From: CAVVVS01 sp963751355
Lineage (GTDB): Bacteria > Bacteroidota > Ignavibacteria > Ignavibacteriales > Ignavibacteriaceae
Length of the DNA: 64,000 bases
Assembly (NCBI GenBank): GCA_963751355.1
Contig: CAVVVS010000044.1
Coordinates: forward strand, 29,444-93,443
Direction: 5' to 3'
Shown here piece by piece: positions 54,949 to 63,623 of the stretch (positions are counted from its first letter, which is position 1; every line of letters starts with the position of its first letter). The position numbers and the translations under genes were made by a program. The notes under the pieces are model-generated. The model ran no database searches. It saw nothing but the letters and a program-made list of their open reading frames with translations, and had not been told where the DNA came from.

Positions 54949-56439
54949 TTAATCTCTGCTCAATGCCTGCTTTACCATAATTTTATTTAACAATATAAAT
55001 ATACCTAAAATAATTCCCCATTGGAATAAGCAGGTACCCACGTTTGCCGCATGAAAAGGATTCCACCATTCAGGATCCCAAGACACCGAAGATATAAGCC
55101 ACCATGAAACAAGCAAAACAACTTGAATTGGGACAAGAATTCCTATCACATAATTGTACCATTTACCTATTTTTACATCGCTTCCGTAACCGTTAATTAT
55201 TTCTGTGCGGAATTTATCAACACCGTACCGGATAATAGAGAAGGATATAAATGCTCCACTCAAAATTAAACCTACTCCCCAAACCCAATCTTGGTTTGTA
55301 AGAAAATTAGTATCTAAAGCAGAGGGGATTCCGAAAAGAAAGCCTGCAGAGGCAACAAAAATTATAGCCTTTTTTCTTTTAAAGCCGAAATCAATTAAGG
55401 TTCGGGTACCCAGTTCTACCATCGAAATTAAGGATGTCAGTGCGGCAAAAAACAGCGCTATAAAAAATAAGGAAGCAAAAAAGACATTCACAATATAATG
55501 AGCTGAAAATTTTGAGAACAATAACGGTAAATAAATGAAAGTTAGTCCGGTGTTTGCAGGACCAGCTTGCGAGATTTGTTTCATCGCATCTACCGAACTC
55601 AATGCAAAAACAGTTGAGAAGATAGTGATGCCGGCTAAAAGTGAAACTGAGTTATTACCGAAACCTATAAGTGCTGCGTTTAATGATATATCTTCTTTTT
55701 TCCTCATATAAATTGCATATGTTAAAATCAATCCCCAGCCGGCTCCGGTATCCCACGCATTTTGAGTTAATGCATTAAGCCACACCTTATAATCTAGAAT
55801 TACTTTAAGATTGGGAGTAAAGAAATATTTTATTCCCTCAAAAGCATTTGGAAGTGTGACGGCTCTTATAAAAAGGATTACTAAAATTATCAATAACGAA
55901 GGGACCATAAATTTGGTAACTTTTTCAATCCCTTTTGTTACTCCTTTATAAATTACAAATGCAACAAATGACATCGAAATAAAGTGGAATAACAACGGTT
56001 GATAGCTGTTCGAAAAACTTTCCCAATAAGCAAGATGTTTTGTTGTGCTGAAAAGATCACCGGTAAAAGCAGATATAAAATATTTCAAGCACCAACCTGT
56101 AACCACCGAATAATAGAACATTATTGCCGTGGAAACAAATACAATAAAAGCCCCCATCCATCCAAATTGATTTCCCGCAGTCTTTGCAATTGCACCTACA
56201 GGACCATACCGAGTAGATTTACCGATAGCAAACTCGGCAATAATTAAAGGGACCGACCAGATTAAGAGAAAAATCATCCAAGGTATTAAAAATGAACCGC
56301 CGCCGTTTTGAGCAACAATTCTTGAAAATCGCCATATATTACCTGTACCTACCGCTATACCTATGGTTGCAATTATTAGTGCCCAGCGTGATGAAAAAAA
56401 TTCTCCCCCGGAGGATTTTTCGGATTTCTGTTGCTTCAT
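54949..56439 (-). CDS. Sodium-dependent transporter, NSS (SNF) family
   Basis: 496 residues, about 12 membrane helices. The N-terminus 'ALIIATIGIAVGTGNIWRFS' with 'GGGSFLIPWMIFLLIWSVPL' is the NSS TM1/TM2 hallmark (unwound TM1 with Na+/substrate site). 'TGAGWGLILTYAIYMRKKED' lies in TM6. The presence of a MetS-like small subunit next to it suggests a MetP-type importer of methionine or small neutral amino acids. Its upstream 500 bp are gene-free. Confidence 0.92.
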   Translation of the reverse strand: MKQQKSEKSSGGEFFSSRWALIIATIGIAVGTGNIWRFSRIVAQNGGGSFLIPWMIFLLIWSVPLIIAEFAIGKSTRYGPVGAIAKTAGNQFGWMGAFIVFVSTAIMFYYSVVTGWCLKYFISAFTGDLFSTTKHLAYWESFSNSYQPLLFHFISMSFVAFVIYKGVTKGIEKVTKFMVPSLLIILVILFIRAVTLPNAFEGIKYFFTPNLKVILDYKVWLNALTQNAWDTGAGWGLILTYAIYMRKKEDISLNAALIGFGNNSVSLLAGITIFSTVFALSSVDAMKQISQAGPANTGLTFIYLPLLFSKFSAHYIVNVFFASLFFIALFFAALTSLISMVELGTRTLIDFGFKRKKAIIFVASAGFLFGIPSALDTNFLTNQDWVWGVGLILSGAFISFSIIRYGVDKFRTEIINGYGSDVKIGKWYNYVIGILVPIQVVLLVSWWLISSVSWDPEWWNPFHAANVGTCLFQWGIILGIFILLNKIMVKQALSRD

Positions 56440-56930
56440 TATGCTTCCGTTTGAGTTTTATCAGTTGATGAAAAATTAATTTACAAAAGTAAGATTACAA
56501 ATGGAAAAGATTTTTTTTTATCGTAATTAATTCTTATCATTTTATAGATAAAATTATTACCATAGTTTTTTCATTTTGTTCAGGTGTGGTGCATACCTTG
56601 CATGTACACCCAAGTGAGAGAATTATGAGTGAATATTAACTACATTAAATTTTGGCAATTAGTTCGAACAATTATGTTGCTGTTATTTAATAAATATATT
56701 ATTATTTTGTATAGATAAAATTATATTTTGGTAGGTGTTTATGATTATTTTTAGTAATCTATCATATTATAGAAAGTTTAATATTTCACATTTTTCATGA
56801 TGATATTCCGGCTAGCGGGAAAGCACATAAAGCACTTATTATAAAAACATTTACAGTATTGTTAGTTCAATTATTTTTTTATTTGATATAATCTGAATGA
56901 AACCACTATTCCAAATAAAGGAAAATAAAA
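56440..56930. other. 490-bp gene-free region upstream of the NSS transporter
   Basis: AT-rich, with no open frame with a ribosome site. It should carry the NSS promoter. I saw no riboswitch-like conserved block (in particular no SAM-riboswitch motif), tRNA or repeat. Confidence 0.5.
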
Positions 56931-56957
56931 AAACCCGGGAAAAATTTTCCCGGGTTT
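56931..56957 (-). terminator. Terminator after tRNA-Lys
   Basis: AAACCCGGGAAAA (56931-56943) and TTTTCCCGGGTTT (56945-56957) form a perfect 13-bp stem. On the minus strand it is followed by TTTTATTTTC. It begins 4 bp past the tRNA 3' end and could also work for plus-strand transcripts. Confidence 0.88.
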
Positions 56958-56960
56958 AAG

Positions 56961-57032
56961 TGAGCGCGGGTGGGCTCGAACCACCGACCCTCTGCTTAAA
57001 AGGCAGATGCTCTACCCCTGAGCTACGCGCCC
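56961..57032 (-). tRNA. tRNA-Lys (anticodon TTT)
   Basis: 72 nt on the minus strand. Acceptor GGGCGCG pairs with CGCGCTC (one G-U), D-arm 'TAGCTCAGGGGTAGAGCA', anticodon stem-loop CTGCC-TTTTAAG-type loop with anticodon TTT, T-arm 'GGTTCGAGCCC' (contains GGTTCGAnnCC). Discriminator A; no CCA is encoded, so it is added after transcription. A promoter lies upstream and a terminator downstream. Confidence 0.95.
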
Positions 57033-57051
57033 TTTAAAATTAAGGATTGTA

Positions 57052-57080
57052 AATATACATATTTGGAATTTTTATTCCAA
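57052..57080 (-). promoter_or_regulatory. Candidate promoter of tRNA-Lys
   Basis: On the minus strand TTGGAA (complement of 57075-57080), a 17-bp spacer and TATATT (complement of 57052-57057), 20 bp before the tRNA 5' end. The spacing and the -10 box equal those of the rpsT promoter. Confidence 0.5.
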
Positions 57081-57118
57081 ATTATAGATCATAGACAGAT
57101 CACAAGAGAACTAAAAAT

Positions 57119-58483
57119 ATGGCTAAAAACTCTAAATTATTAATATGCGATGACGATGAAACACTATGTTATTTGCTCAAAGAACAACTTTTAGAAGAAG
57201 GTTTTGCGGTCGATACGGCTTATAAGGGAAGCACATCAATAGATTTGATCAAAAAGAAGAGTTATGAGCTCCTTTTACTCGATTTGAATCTTCAGGATAT
57301 GTCGGGAGAAGATGTGCTGCAATTTGTTGCAGACTATAATTCTTCCCTCATGGTAATAATTCTAACTGGTGAATCGGACGTCCGGAAAGCAATCGACTGC
57401 ATAAAGATGGGTGCATACGATTTTATTTCTAAACCCTATAACTTTGATGAGTTACTGGTTACCATTAATAGAGCTCTTGATCATAAAGAATTAATAGTTA
57501 AGACTACTCTTCTATCCGAACAGGTAAATAAAAAACATGGTTCTAAAATTATCGGAGATAGTTACGAGCTTAGAAAGATAATTAATCTTGCAAACAAATC
57601 AGCAATGTCTGATTCAAATATTTTAGTTGAAGGCGAAACAGGAACCGGGAAAGAATTATTTGCAGAATATATTCACAAACATTCTGCACGGAATGAAAAG
57701 CCTTTTGTAGTTATAAATTGTGCTTCCTTACCCGACCAATTAATTGAAAGCGAATTGTTCGGTCATGAAAAGGGTGCATTTACTGATGCAAAGTCTACAA
57801 AACAAGGTCTAGTTGAAATCGCTCACGGCGGCACTCTGTTTTTAGATGAAATTGGTGAATTAAGCCTAACTCTTCAACCCAAATTATTGAGATTTCTGGA
57901 AAACGGTGAATACAGAAGGATCGGCGGTGTAACTAATCTTACTTCTAATGTCAGGGTTATTGGTGCTACCAACCGCAATCTATTGGAAGAAGCCGACCAA
58001 AAAAATTTCCGCAGGGATCTACTATTCCGGCTGAATGTTATTACTTTAACTATTCCTCCTTTAAGAGAACGCACAGAAGATATTCTTCTGCTCTCCCGTC
58101 ATTTCCTCCAAACCAAATCGCCTATAAGGTCTCCCAAAAAACTTACACCGGAAGCAGAGTCCGTTCTGCTAAAATATAATTTTCCGGGTAACGTGAGAGA
58201 ATTGGATCATATAATTGAAAGAGCCATCATATTTGCTGAAAATGAATATATTCGCCCTGAAGATTTAAATCTTCCGGCAACTATTATACGAAGTGTTAAT
58301 CCGACATATTTAAGGGAAGGTGAAACATCCGAAGAAATTCTTAGTATGGAAGAATTGGAAAAAAGACACATTGCCCGGGCTCTAAGAATAAACCAGTGGG
58401 ACCGAACCAGAACAGCAAGTCAATTAGGAATAAGTTCTAAAACTCTTTATACAAAGATTAAGAAATACGAAATAAAACAATAA
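57119..58483 (+). CDS. NtrC-family sigma-54-dependent response regulator
   Basis: 454 residues. Receiver domain 1-120 (acidic 'CDDDE' near 10, phospho-acceptor Asp in 'LLLDLNLQDMSG' near 56, Lys in 'FISKPYN'). AAA+ domain about 145-385 with Walker A 'GETGTGKE', the sigma-54 contact loop 'GAFTDA' and Walker B 'GGTLFLDEIGEL'. C-terminal Fis-type HTH 'RTRTASQLGISSKTLYTKIK'. It activates sigma-54 promoters when phosphorylated, very likely by the kinase encoded 16 bp downstream. Confidence 0.96.
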   Translation: MAKNSKLLICDDDETLCYLLKEQLLEEGFAVDTAYKGSTSIDLIKKKSYELLLLDLNLQDMSGEDVLQFVADYNSSLMVIILTGESDVRKAIDCIKMGAYDFISKPYNFDELLVTINRALDHKELIVKTTLLSEQVNKKHGSKIIGDSYELRKIINLANKSAMSDSNILVEGETGTGKELFAEYIHKHSARNEKPFVVINCASLPDQLIESELFGHEKGAFTDAKSTKQGLVEIAHGGTLFLDEIGELSLTLQPKLLRFLENGEYRRIGGVTNLTSNVRVIGATNRNLLEEADQKNFRRDLLFRLNVITLTIPPLRERTEDILLLSRHFLQTKSPIRSPKKLTPEAESVLLKYNFPGNVRELDHIIERAIIFAENEYIRPEDLNLPATIIRSVNPTYLREGETSEEILSMEELEKRHIARALRINQWDRTRTASQLGISSKTLYTKIKKYEIKQ

Positions 58484-58499
58484 TAGATTTGCATTTTGG

Positions 58500-60476
58500 A
58501 TGGATATTACACCTCTATATTTATTAGATGAGTTAGAAACTTCCCAAAGCTACTCTCTGGCTTTTGCAGACACAGATCAAAAAATTGTCTGGTTTAATAA
58601 AAATTTTAGAAATGAATTAAATTTAAAAAGAGTTACCGGAAGAAAGATTTCCGGTTTGTTTCCGAATGCAGAACAAGCAATATATGAGCTTAACGGTAAA
58701 AAAGAATTTTACACAAATTTACTGGGCACAAATAAACGTGTTAAAATTAAAAGAATTATCGTTAAGAATGAATTTGTTGGCTTCTTCATCAAAATTGAAC
58801 CTACTAAAGAGAAGGATGAAATAGAAGAGAACAATTCCAACTTATTGCAAAATAAATTTGATTTCCCAAAAGTTGTTCAAAACATTCTTTCATTACTGGT
58901 AAAAGAAACATCATTAGATGGGTTAATCCGGGAAGTGTTAAAAAGTGCTTCTCTTATTAGCGGGAGTAATTTCGGGATTGTCATTTTATTCGGGGAAAGG
59001 GGAAAATATGAATTTAATTTTTATGACCCCGAGAATAATTTTGATGATAAGAATGAAATTGAAAAAGGTATTAATTCCAATCTTTCCTTTATTAAAAAAT
59101 GGTTAGTCGTAAACAAGAAAGCTTTTAAAGCAACTAATTCACCTGAGAATATAGGTTATAATCTTACAAGTACACTGAAATGTAAATCAGTAATTGTAGC
59201 ACCGTGCTTTTTCGATCATAAAACGATTGCTGCTTTAATGATAGGTAGTTTTAAAAAGGATTACACTCCCCTGGAAATAACACATACGGAAAATATTTCT
59301 TCTATATTATCATTCGCAATTACTAGTATTCGTACAAAGGAATTAAATGACACTCTCGAAAGTAAACTTCAACAATCACAAAAACTGGAAACTATAGGTA
59401 AATTATCAAGCGGAATGGCGCATGATTTTAATAACCTCCTTTCCAGTATATTCGGAAGCCTTAATCTTCTTAGAAAAAAACTTTCTGATAGGGAAGATGT
59501 TTTCAAACTGCTTGATAACATTGAAAGTTGTTCTATACGGGCTAAAGATCTTACAAGAGGACTGCTTTCCTACGGCAAACCTACCCCGCGTCAGAAAGAA
59601 TTAATTAAGCCCAAAAAAATTATTTCGGAGATAAATAAAGTTGTCGAACAAACTTTTCCCAAAGAGGTAATTTTCAACAGAGAAATCGAAAATAATTTAC
59701 ATGATATTTTGGGAAGTTCTACCGAAATTTACCAGATTTTGTTAAACCTGTGCGTGAATGCTAAAGAGGCAATTAACGGAAAAGGGAAACTTTTTTTATC
59801 TGTAAAAAACTTAAACGTGAATTCCGCCAACGCCATTGACCATCCAATGTTAGACAAAGGAAATTATGTATGGTTTTCGGTAAAAGATAACGGTACCGGA
59901 ATTGATGAAGAAAATATATCTAAAATATTTGATCCATACTTCTCCACAAAGGGCAAAGAAACCGGCTCGGGTTCGGGACTTGGTTTGTACGTTTCTTATG
60001 GCATTATTAAGGCACATAACGGGCACGTAGATGTATCTAGTAAAAAAGGAGAAGGTACTACTTTTGATGTATTTTTACCAGCCTACGAACCCAATAAAAA
60101 AATTACGAAAGATACGAAAGAAAAAATAATTCTTCTGGCAGATGATGAGGTAATGCTGCGGGATTTGCTGGGGGAACTGTTAGAATCTTCCGGTTATAAT
60201 GTTATTAAAGTTATATCCGGTGCAGAGGTTCTAAAAGTATTAACTGAAGAAATTAAAGTTGATTTAGCAATAATTGATTATAATATGCCTGGCATGAGCG
60301 GGCTAGAGTGTATTTCTAAAATAAGAGAATTAAAGTTCGATATCCCGATTGTTCTGTCTTCCGGAAGCATGTCTATTACTCAGGAATTTAATTTGGAGAA
60401 TGCAGGTATAAATAGTGTCCTTCCTAAACCTTACGAATTTGATATGATGCTGGAAACTATCAGGAAATTATTTTAA
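58500..60476 (+). CDS. Hybrid sensor histidine kinase (PAS-GAF-HisKA-HATPase-REC)
   Basis: 658 residues, no membrane helix. A PAS-like domain (about 5-95, 'SYSLAFADTDQKIVWFNKNF'), a GAF-like domain (about 130-285, 'LIREVLKSASLISGSNFGIV'), HisKA with 'GKLSSGMAHDFNNLLSSIFG' (His near 306), HATPase with 'VKDNGTGIDEENISKIFDPY' and 'GSGSGLGLYVSYGI', then a receiver domain (about 540-655, 'IDYNMPGMSGLECISKI'). A cytosolic sensor. It follows the NtrC-type gene by 16 bp, forming a two-gene operon, and its end overlaps the convergent response-regulator gene by 9 bp. Confidence 0.94.
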   Translation: MDITPLYLLDELETSQSYSLAFADTDQKIVWFNKNFRNELNLKRVTGRKISGLFPNAEQAIYELNGKKEFYTNLLGTNKRVKIKRIIVKNEFVGFFIKIEPTKEKDEIEENNSNLLQNKFDFPKVVQNILSLLVKETSLDGLIREVLKSASLISGSNFGIVILFGERGKYEFNFYDPENNFDDKNEIEKGINSNLSFIKKWLVVNKKAFKATNSPENIGYNLTSTLKCKSVIVAPCFFDHKTIAALMIGSFKKDYTPLEITHTENISSILSFAITSIRTKELNDTLESKLQQSQKLETIGKLSSGMAHDFNNLLSSIFGSLNLLRKKLSDREDVFKLLDNIESCSIRAKDLTRGLLSYGKPTPRQKELIKPKKIISEINKVVEQTFPKEVIFNREIENNLHDILGSSTEIYQILLNLCVNAKEAINGKGKLFLSVKNLNVNSANAIDHPMLDKGNYVWFSVKDNGTGIDEENISKIFDPYFSTKGKETGSGSGLGLYVSYGIIKAHNGHVDVSSKKGEGTTFDVFLPAYEPNKKITKDTKEKIILLADDEVMLRDLLGELLESSGYNVIKVISGAEVLKVLTEEIKVDLAIIDYNMPGMSGLECISKIRELKFDIPIVLSSGSMSITQEFNLENAGINSVLPKPYEFDMMLETIRKLF

Positions 60477-61148
60477 CTGACTGTTTTCTTCTTTATCTAC
60501 TTCAATCATTTTTATATTTTTTACGTAATCGGAAAAGACAGGCTTTTTAATAGCATTAAGTTGATTAAGTACGTCGTTTATTTCTTTAATTGCAGATTCA
60601 ATATAATTTACTCTTTTTAAAATCCCTTCAGTAGATACCTCATCCCTTTTTAACTCTCTTCTAATTGCAGCAATGGCTAAACTCATTAATGTTAAAGGCT
60701 GTTTGATTTTATGATTTGCAGTTACGACGGTAGCAGCGAACGTAGTGCTTTTTTCCGCCTCTAACAAAAGCTTATGTGTTTCTGATAATTTTAAAGCCGA
60801 ATGAACCCTGGCAAGCAATTCAATTCGGTTGAAGGGCTTCTTAATATAATCAAAGGCACCCGCTTCCAAACCTTCCCTGATATCTTCAGCCCCAGTTTTT
60901 GCGGTTACTAAAATTATCGGGATATTGGTCGTAACCGGATCTTTAACTAAATGTTTGCAGACGTCAATCCCGGTAATCTCGGGCATCATCACGTCCAGTA
61001 AAATTAAATCCGGTAGTTCGTTCGTCACCTTTTCAATTCCGGTTTTACCATCGTAGGCTGTAATTACTTCATAACCTTCGTGCTCCAGCCTATCCTGCAG
61101 CATAAAAACATTTTCGGGTAAATCATCAATCACCATAATTTTTTTCAT
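60468..61148 (-). CDS. Response regulator with C-terminal HisKA-like domain and no ATPase
   Basis: 226 residues. The receiver domain (1-120) is canonical (Asp7/8, phospho-acceptor Asp52 in 'LLDVMMPEITG', Lys104). Residues about 125-205 read 'VVTANHKIKQPLTLMSLAIA', a HisKA-like dimerisation helix with His146 in the position of the H-box ('HE.R.PL'). No HATPase follows; the protein ends. It could act as a histidine phosphotransfer module or a kinase-binding decoy. The gene starts 1 bp after the multi-receiver kinase gene. Confidence 0.88.
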   Translation of the reverse strand: MKKIMVIDDLPENVFMLQDRLEHEGYEVITAYDGKTGIEKVTNELPDLILLDVMMPEITGIDVCKHLVKDPVTTNIPIILVTAKTGAEDIREGLEAGAFDYIKKPFNRIELLARVHSALKLSETHKLLLEAEKSTTFAATVVTANHKIKQPLTLMSLAIAAIRRELKRDEVSTEGILKRVNYIESAIKEINDVLNQLNAIKKPVFSDYVKNIKMIEVDKEENSQLK

Positions 61149-61149
61149 A

Positions 61150-63003
61150 TCAAATCTTCTTAATTTGTGTGAACAATTTTTCTATTTTAAAAGACATTAT
61201 ACCCGAATTAACAGGTTTAGTAATATAATCGTCAAAACCATGTTTTAAAATGACTTTTTTGTCTTCAAGCATGGCCTTTGCAGTTACCGCAAATATAGGA
61301 ATATTATCCCAATCCTTGTTTTTTCTGATTTTGTTAAATGCTTGGAAACCATCCATTCCCGGCATCATAATATCCATTAAAATTAAATTCGGAGTTTTAA
61401 CTTCCAAAATATTTAAACATTCCTGACCGCTTTTAGCTAATATTGTTTCACAATTGCATGATTGAACAATTTCATTTACAGTAAACAAAGATTCGGGATC
61501 ATCATCAACAATTAGAACCTCTCCTATATGCCCATTAGTATTTTCATACTCCATATCAAGATGTTCCTTGTTAATATTTACATCTTCTATGGAAACCTCT
61601 ACAAGGTTATCTTTCAGAATCTCGGATGAGTCTTCATGAAGTTTCAATCTATCCCGCACTACTTTAAGAACATCCAAAGGATGCCCTTTGGATTTAACCG
61701 TAATTCCTTCGACTATATTATTCAGCGATTTTCTTTCTTCTTCGGATAAATCTTTGGCAGTACTTATAATAATCGGAATATGTTTGGTATCTTTATTTGC
61801 TTTCAGTTTGTATGACAGAGTAATTCCGTCGAGCTTTGGCATTAATAAATCTAAGATAATAAGATCTGGCTGCACTTCCAATATTTTGCTGAAGGCTAGT
61901 TCGCTGTCCTTAATATATTCAATTCTTATCTTTTCATTTTTAAAAGCATTTCGAAATTTTTCAAACTCAAGTTCATCATCGTCGACAATTACTATTTTTT
62001 CAATTCTTTTTTGAGCAAGATTTTCGAGCCTATTGAAGGCAGACAGCAAATTTTGAGCATTAACAGGTTTTACAAAATATTCAAATGCACCAAGTCCGTA
62101 GCCTAAATTTTTATCACCGATTATAGAAATAAGTATAACAGGAATATCTTTTGTCATAGAGTCTTCTTTTAGCTCTTTTAATATAGTCCAACCGTCTTTG
62201 TTAGGCATCATAACATCTAATGTAATTGCAAATGGCTGCATTTCCTTTGCCATCTTAAAACCGGTATCACCGTCAGAAGCATAAACAACCTCATAACCCT
62301 TAGAGATAAGATATTGCCCGAGTGTGTATCTTATTTCAGAATCGTCATCTATAACCAGTATAGGGTGTTTCCTGTTTTTTATAAGGAAGTCAACATTTAC
62401 CTCTTCCAGTTTGCTGTCATTTTTCGCGCCTATAAAATGAAGCGGAATTGTAAATGAAAAGGTAGACCCCAAACCTATTGTACTTATTACGGATATATTA
62501 CCTTTAAGCAAATCTGTTATTTTTTTACATATAGCAAGACCTAGTCCGGTACCGCTGTATTTTCTGGTTGTAGTTCCATCAATCTGCCTAAATTCGTCGA
62601 AAATTATTTTTATATTTTCATCCGAAATTCCTATTCCCGAATCAACAACATCGAACCTTAATTTGCTATTATTATCCTCCGATGAAACATGAAGTTCTAC
62701 AAAACCGCTTTCGGTAAACTTAATTGCATTACCGATGAGATTTATTAGTACTTGTGTTATTTTCCCCCGATCGGAATTAAAAATTATTTTTGTATTTGTA
62801 TTTTTAATTAGTTTAAATTTTAGGTTTTTCTGAGATATTAAAGGGCTAATAGATGCTTCAACATCCTTTATTAGTTCCTCAAGATATATTTCTTCATCAC
62901 GTACTCCCATTTTCCCCGCTTCAATTTTAGAAAGATCGAGTATATCATTGATCAAATTCATCAACCTTTTTCCACTCTTTAACACTACCTCAGTTCTTTC
63001 CCT
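61150..63003 (-). CDS. Hybrid histidine kinase with three receivers, N-terminus missing
   Basis: The visible part is about 617 residues. It opens inside HisKA at 'RTEVVLKSGKRLMNLINDIL' + 'DLSKIEAGK', i.e. helix 2 of the dimerisation domain; the sensory part and the phospho-acceptor His would lie upstream but the sequence switches to GC-rich DNA near 63000. HATPase has 'INLIGNAIKFTESG', 'DSGIGISDENI' and 'YSGTGLGLAICKKI'. Three receivers follow (about 208-322 Asp257, 331-447 Asp379, 490-605 Asp538, numbering from the GTG at 62985). The GTG is not a believable natural start. Confidence 0.9.
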   Translation of the reverse strand, partial: RERTEVVLKSGKRLMNLINDILDLSKIEAGKMGVRDEEIYLEELIKDVEASISPLISQKNLKFKLIKNTNTKIIFNSDRGKITQVLINLIGNAIKFTESGFVELHVSSEDNNSKLRFDVVDSGIGISDENIKIIFDEFRQIDGTTTRKYSGTGLGLAICKKITDLLKGNISVISTIGLGSTFSFTIPLHFIGAKNDSKLEEVNVDFLIKNRKHPILVIDDDSEIRYTLGQYLISKGYEVVYASDGDTGFKMAKEMQPFAITLDVMMPNKDGWTILKELKEDSMTKDIPVILISIIGDKNLGYGLGAFEYFVKPVNAQNLLSAFNRLENLAQKRIEKIVIVDDDELEFEKFRNAFKNEKIRIEYIKDSELAFSKILEVQPDLIILDLLMPKLDGITLSYKLKANKDTKHIPIIISTAKDLSEEERKSLNNIVEGITVKSKGHPLDVLKVVRDRLKLHEDSSEILKDNLVEVSIEDVNINKEHLDMEYENTNGHIGEVLIVDDDPESLFTVNEIVQSCNCETILAKSGQECLNILEVKTPNLILMDIMMPGMDGFQAFNKIRKNKDWDNIPIFAVTAKAMLEDKKVILKHGFDDYITKPVNSGIMSFKIEKLFTQIKKI

Positions 63004-63042
63004 ATTCGGAACCGATCCAATAGAATAGAAGTTACAGCGGTA
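62995..63042. other. Composition break: low-GC to high-GC junction
   Basis: Left of about 63000 the DNA is AT-rich and codes for the kinase; from 63042 on it is strongly GC-rich with different codon use. The kinase frame stays open across the break but its translation ('SIGSVPN...') stops looking like HisKA within a few codons of 63003. No insertion-sequence end, tRNA or duplication marks the point. A chimeric contig is more likely than natural insertion. Confidence 0.75.
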
Positions 63043-63623
63043 TGAGTGACAAACATCGCGTCTGTCCCTGGTGGTTGGGCTACTTTCTGATGAGCCCCTT
63101 GCGCCGGTTCTACGAGGATCCCGAACGCATCCTCGCTCCCTACGTCCGGGAGGGGATGACCGTCCTCGAACCGGGAAGCGGGATGGGATATTTCACGAAA
63201 GAGATCGCCCGCCTGGTCGGCCCTTCGGGTCGCGTGGTGGCAGTGGACATCCAACCGAAGATGCTGGCCGGACTCCGCCGGCGGATGAAGCGTGCCGGCT
63301 TGCTGGATCGGCTTGATGCGCGCCTGACTGGTCCCGATTCATTGGGAATTGACGACCTCGCCGGCAAAGTCGACCTGGCGGTTCTGTTCCACGTCGTTCA
63401 CGAGGTGCCCGATCAATCCAGACTGTTTCGTGAGCTCCTGGCGGTCCTGAAACCCGGTGCGAACCTCCTCGTAGCGGAACCTCGAGGGCATGTTTCCGAG
63501 CAAGACTTCGCGGTCTCCCTGGACAAGGCGGAGACTGCCGGCTTCGAACTCGTCGACCACCCCAGGATCGGCTCAAACCGAACCGCCCTGCTTCAAAGGG
63601 GGTTCCCAATTGAGAACCTCTAG
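63042..63623 (+). CDS. Class I SAM-dependent methyltransferase, GC-rich region
   Basis: 193 residues, apparently complete from the ATG at 63042. SAM motif I 'VLEPGSGMGYFTKEIARLVG' near 41 with 'VVAVDIQPKMLAGL' next, and 'LLVAEPRGHVSEQDF' near 150. It resembles UbiE/Methyltransf_31-type enzymes found in Deltaproteobacteria and related high-GC groups. No clear ribosome site. Codon use is GC-rich at third positions, unlike every gene to its left, so it probably belongs to a different genome. It converges with the next gene and overlaps it by 4 bp. Confidence 0.85.
   Translation: MSDKHRVCPWWLGYFLMSPLRRFYEDPERILAPYVREGMTVLEPGSGMGYFTKEIARLVGPSGRVVAVDIQPKMLAGLRRRMKRAGLLDRLDARLTGPDSLGIDDLAGKVDLAVLFHVVHEVPDQSRLFRELLAVLKPGANLLVAEPRGHVSEQDFAVSLDKAETAGFELVDHPRIGSNRTALLQRGFPIENL

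Noticed and set aside
62985..63254. Minus-strand open frame of 89 codons over the composition break
   Set aside because: It is antisense to the methyltransferase, and GC-rich DNA gives long chance frames in several phases.
63193..63609. Minus-strand frame of 138 codons opposite the GC-rich methyltransferase
   Set aside because: The plus-strand protein has clear SAM motifs; this frame is Arg/Pro-rich shadow sequence.
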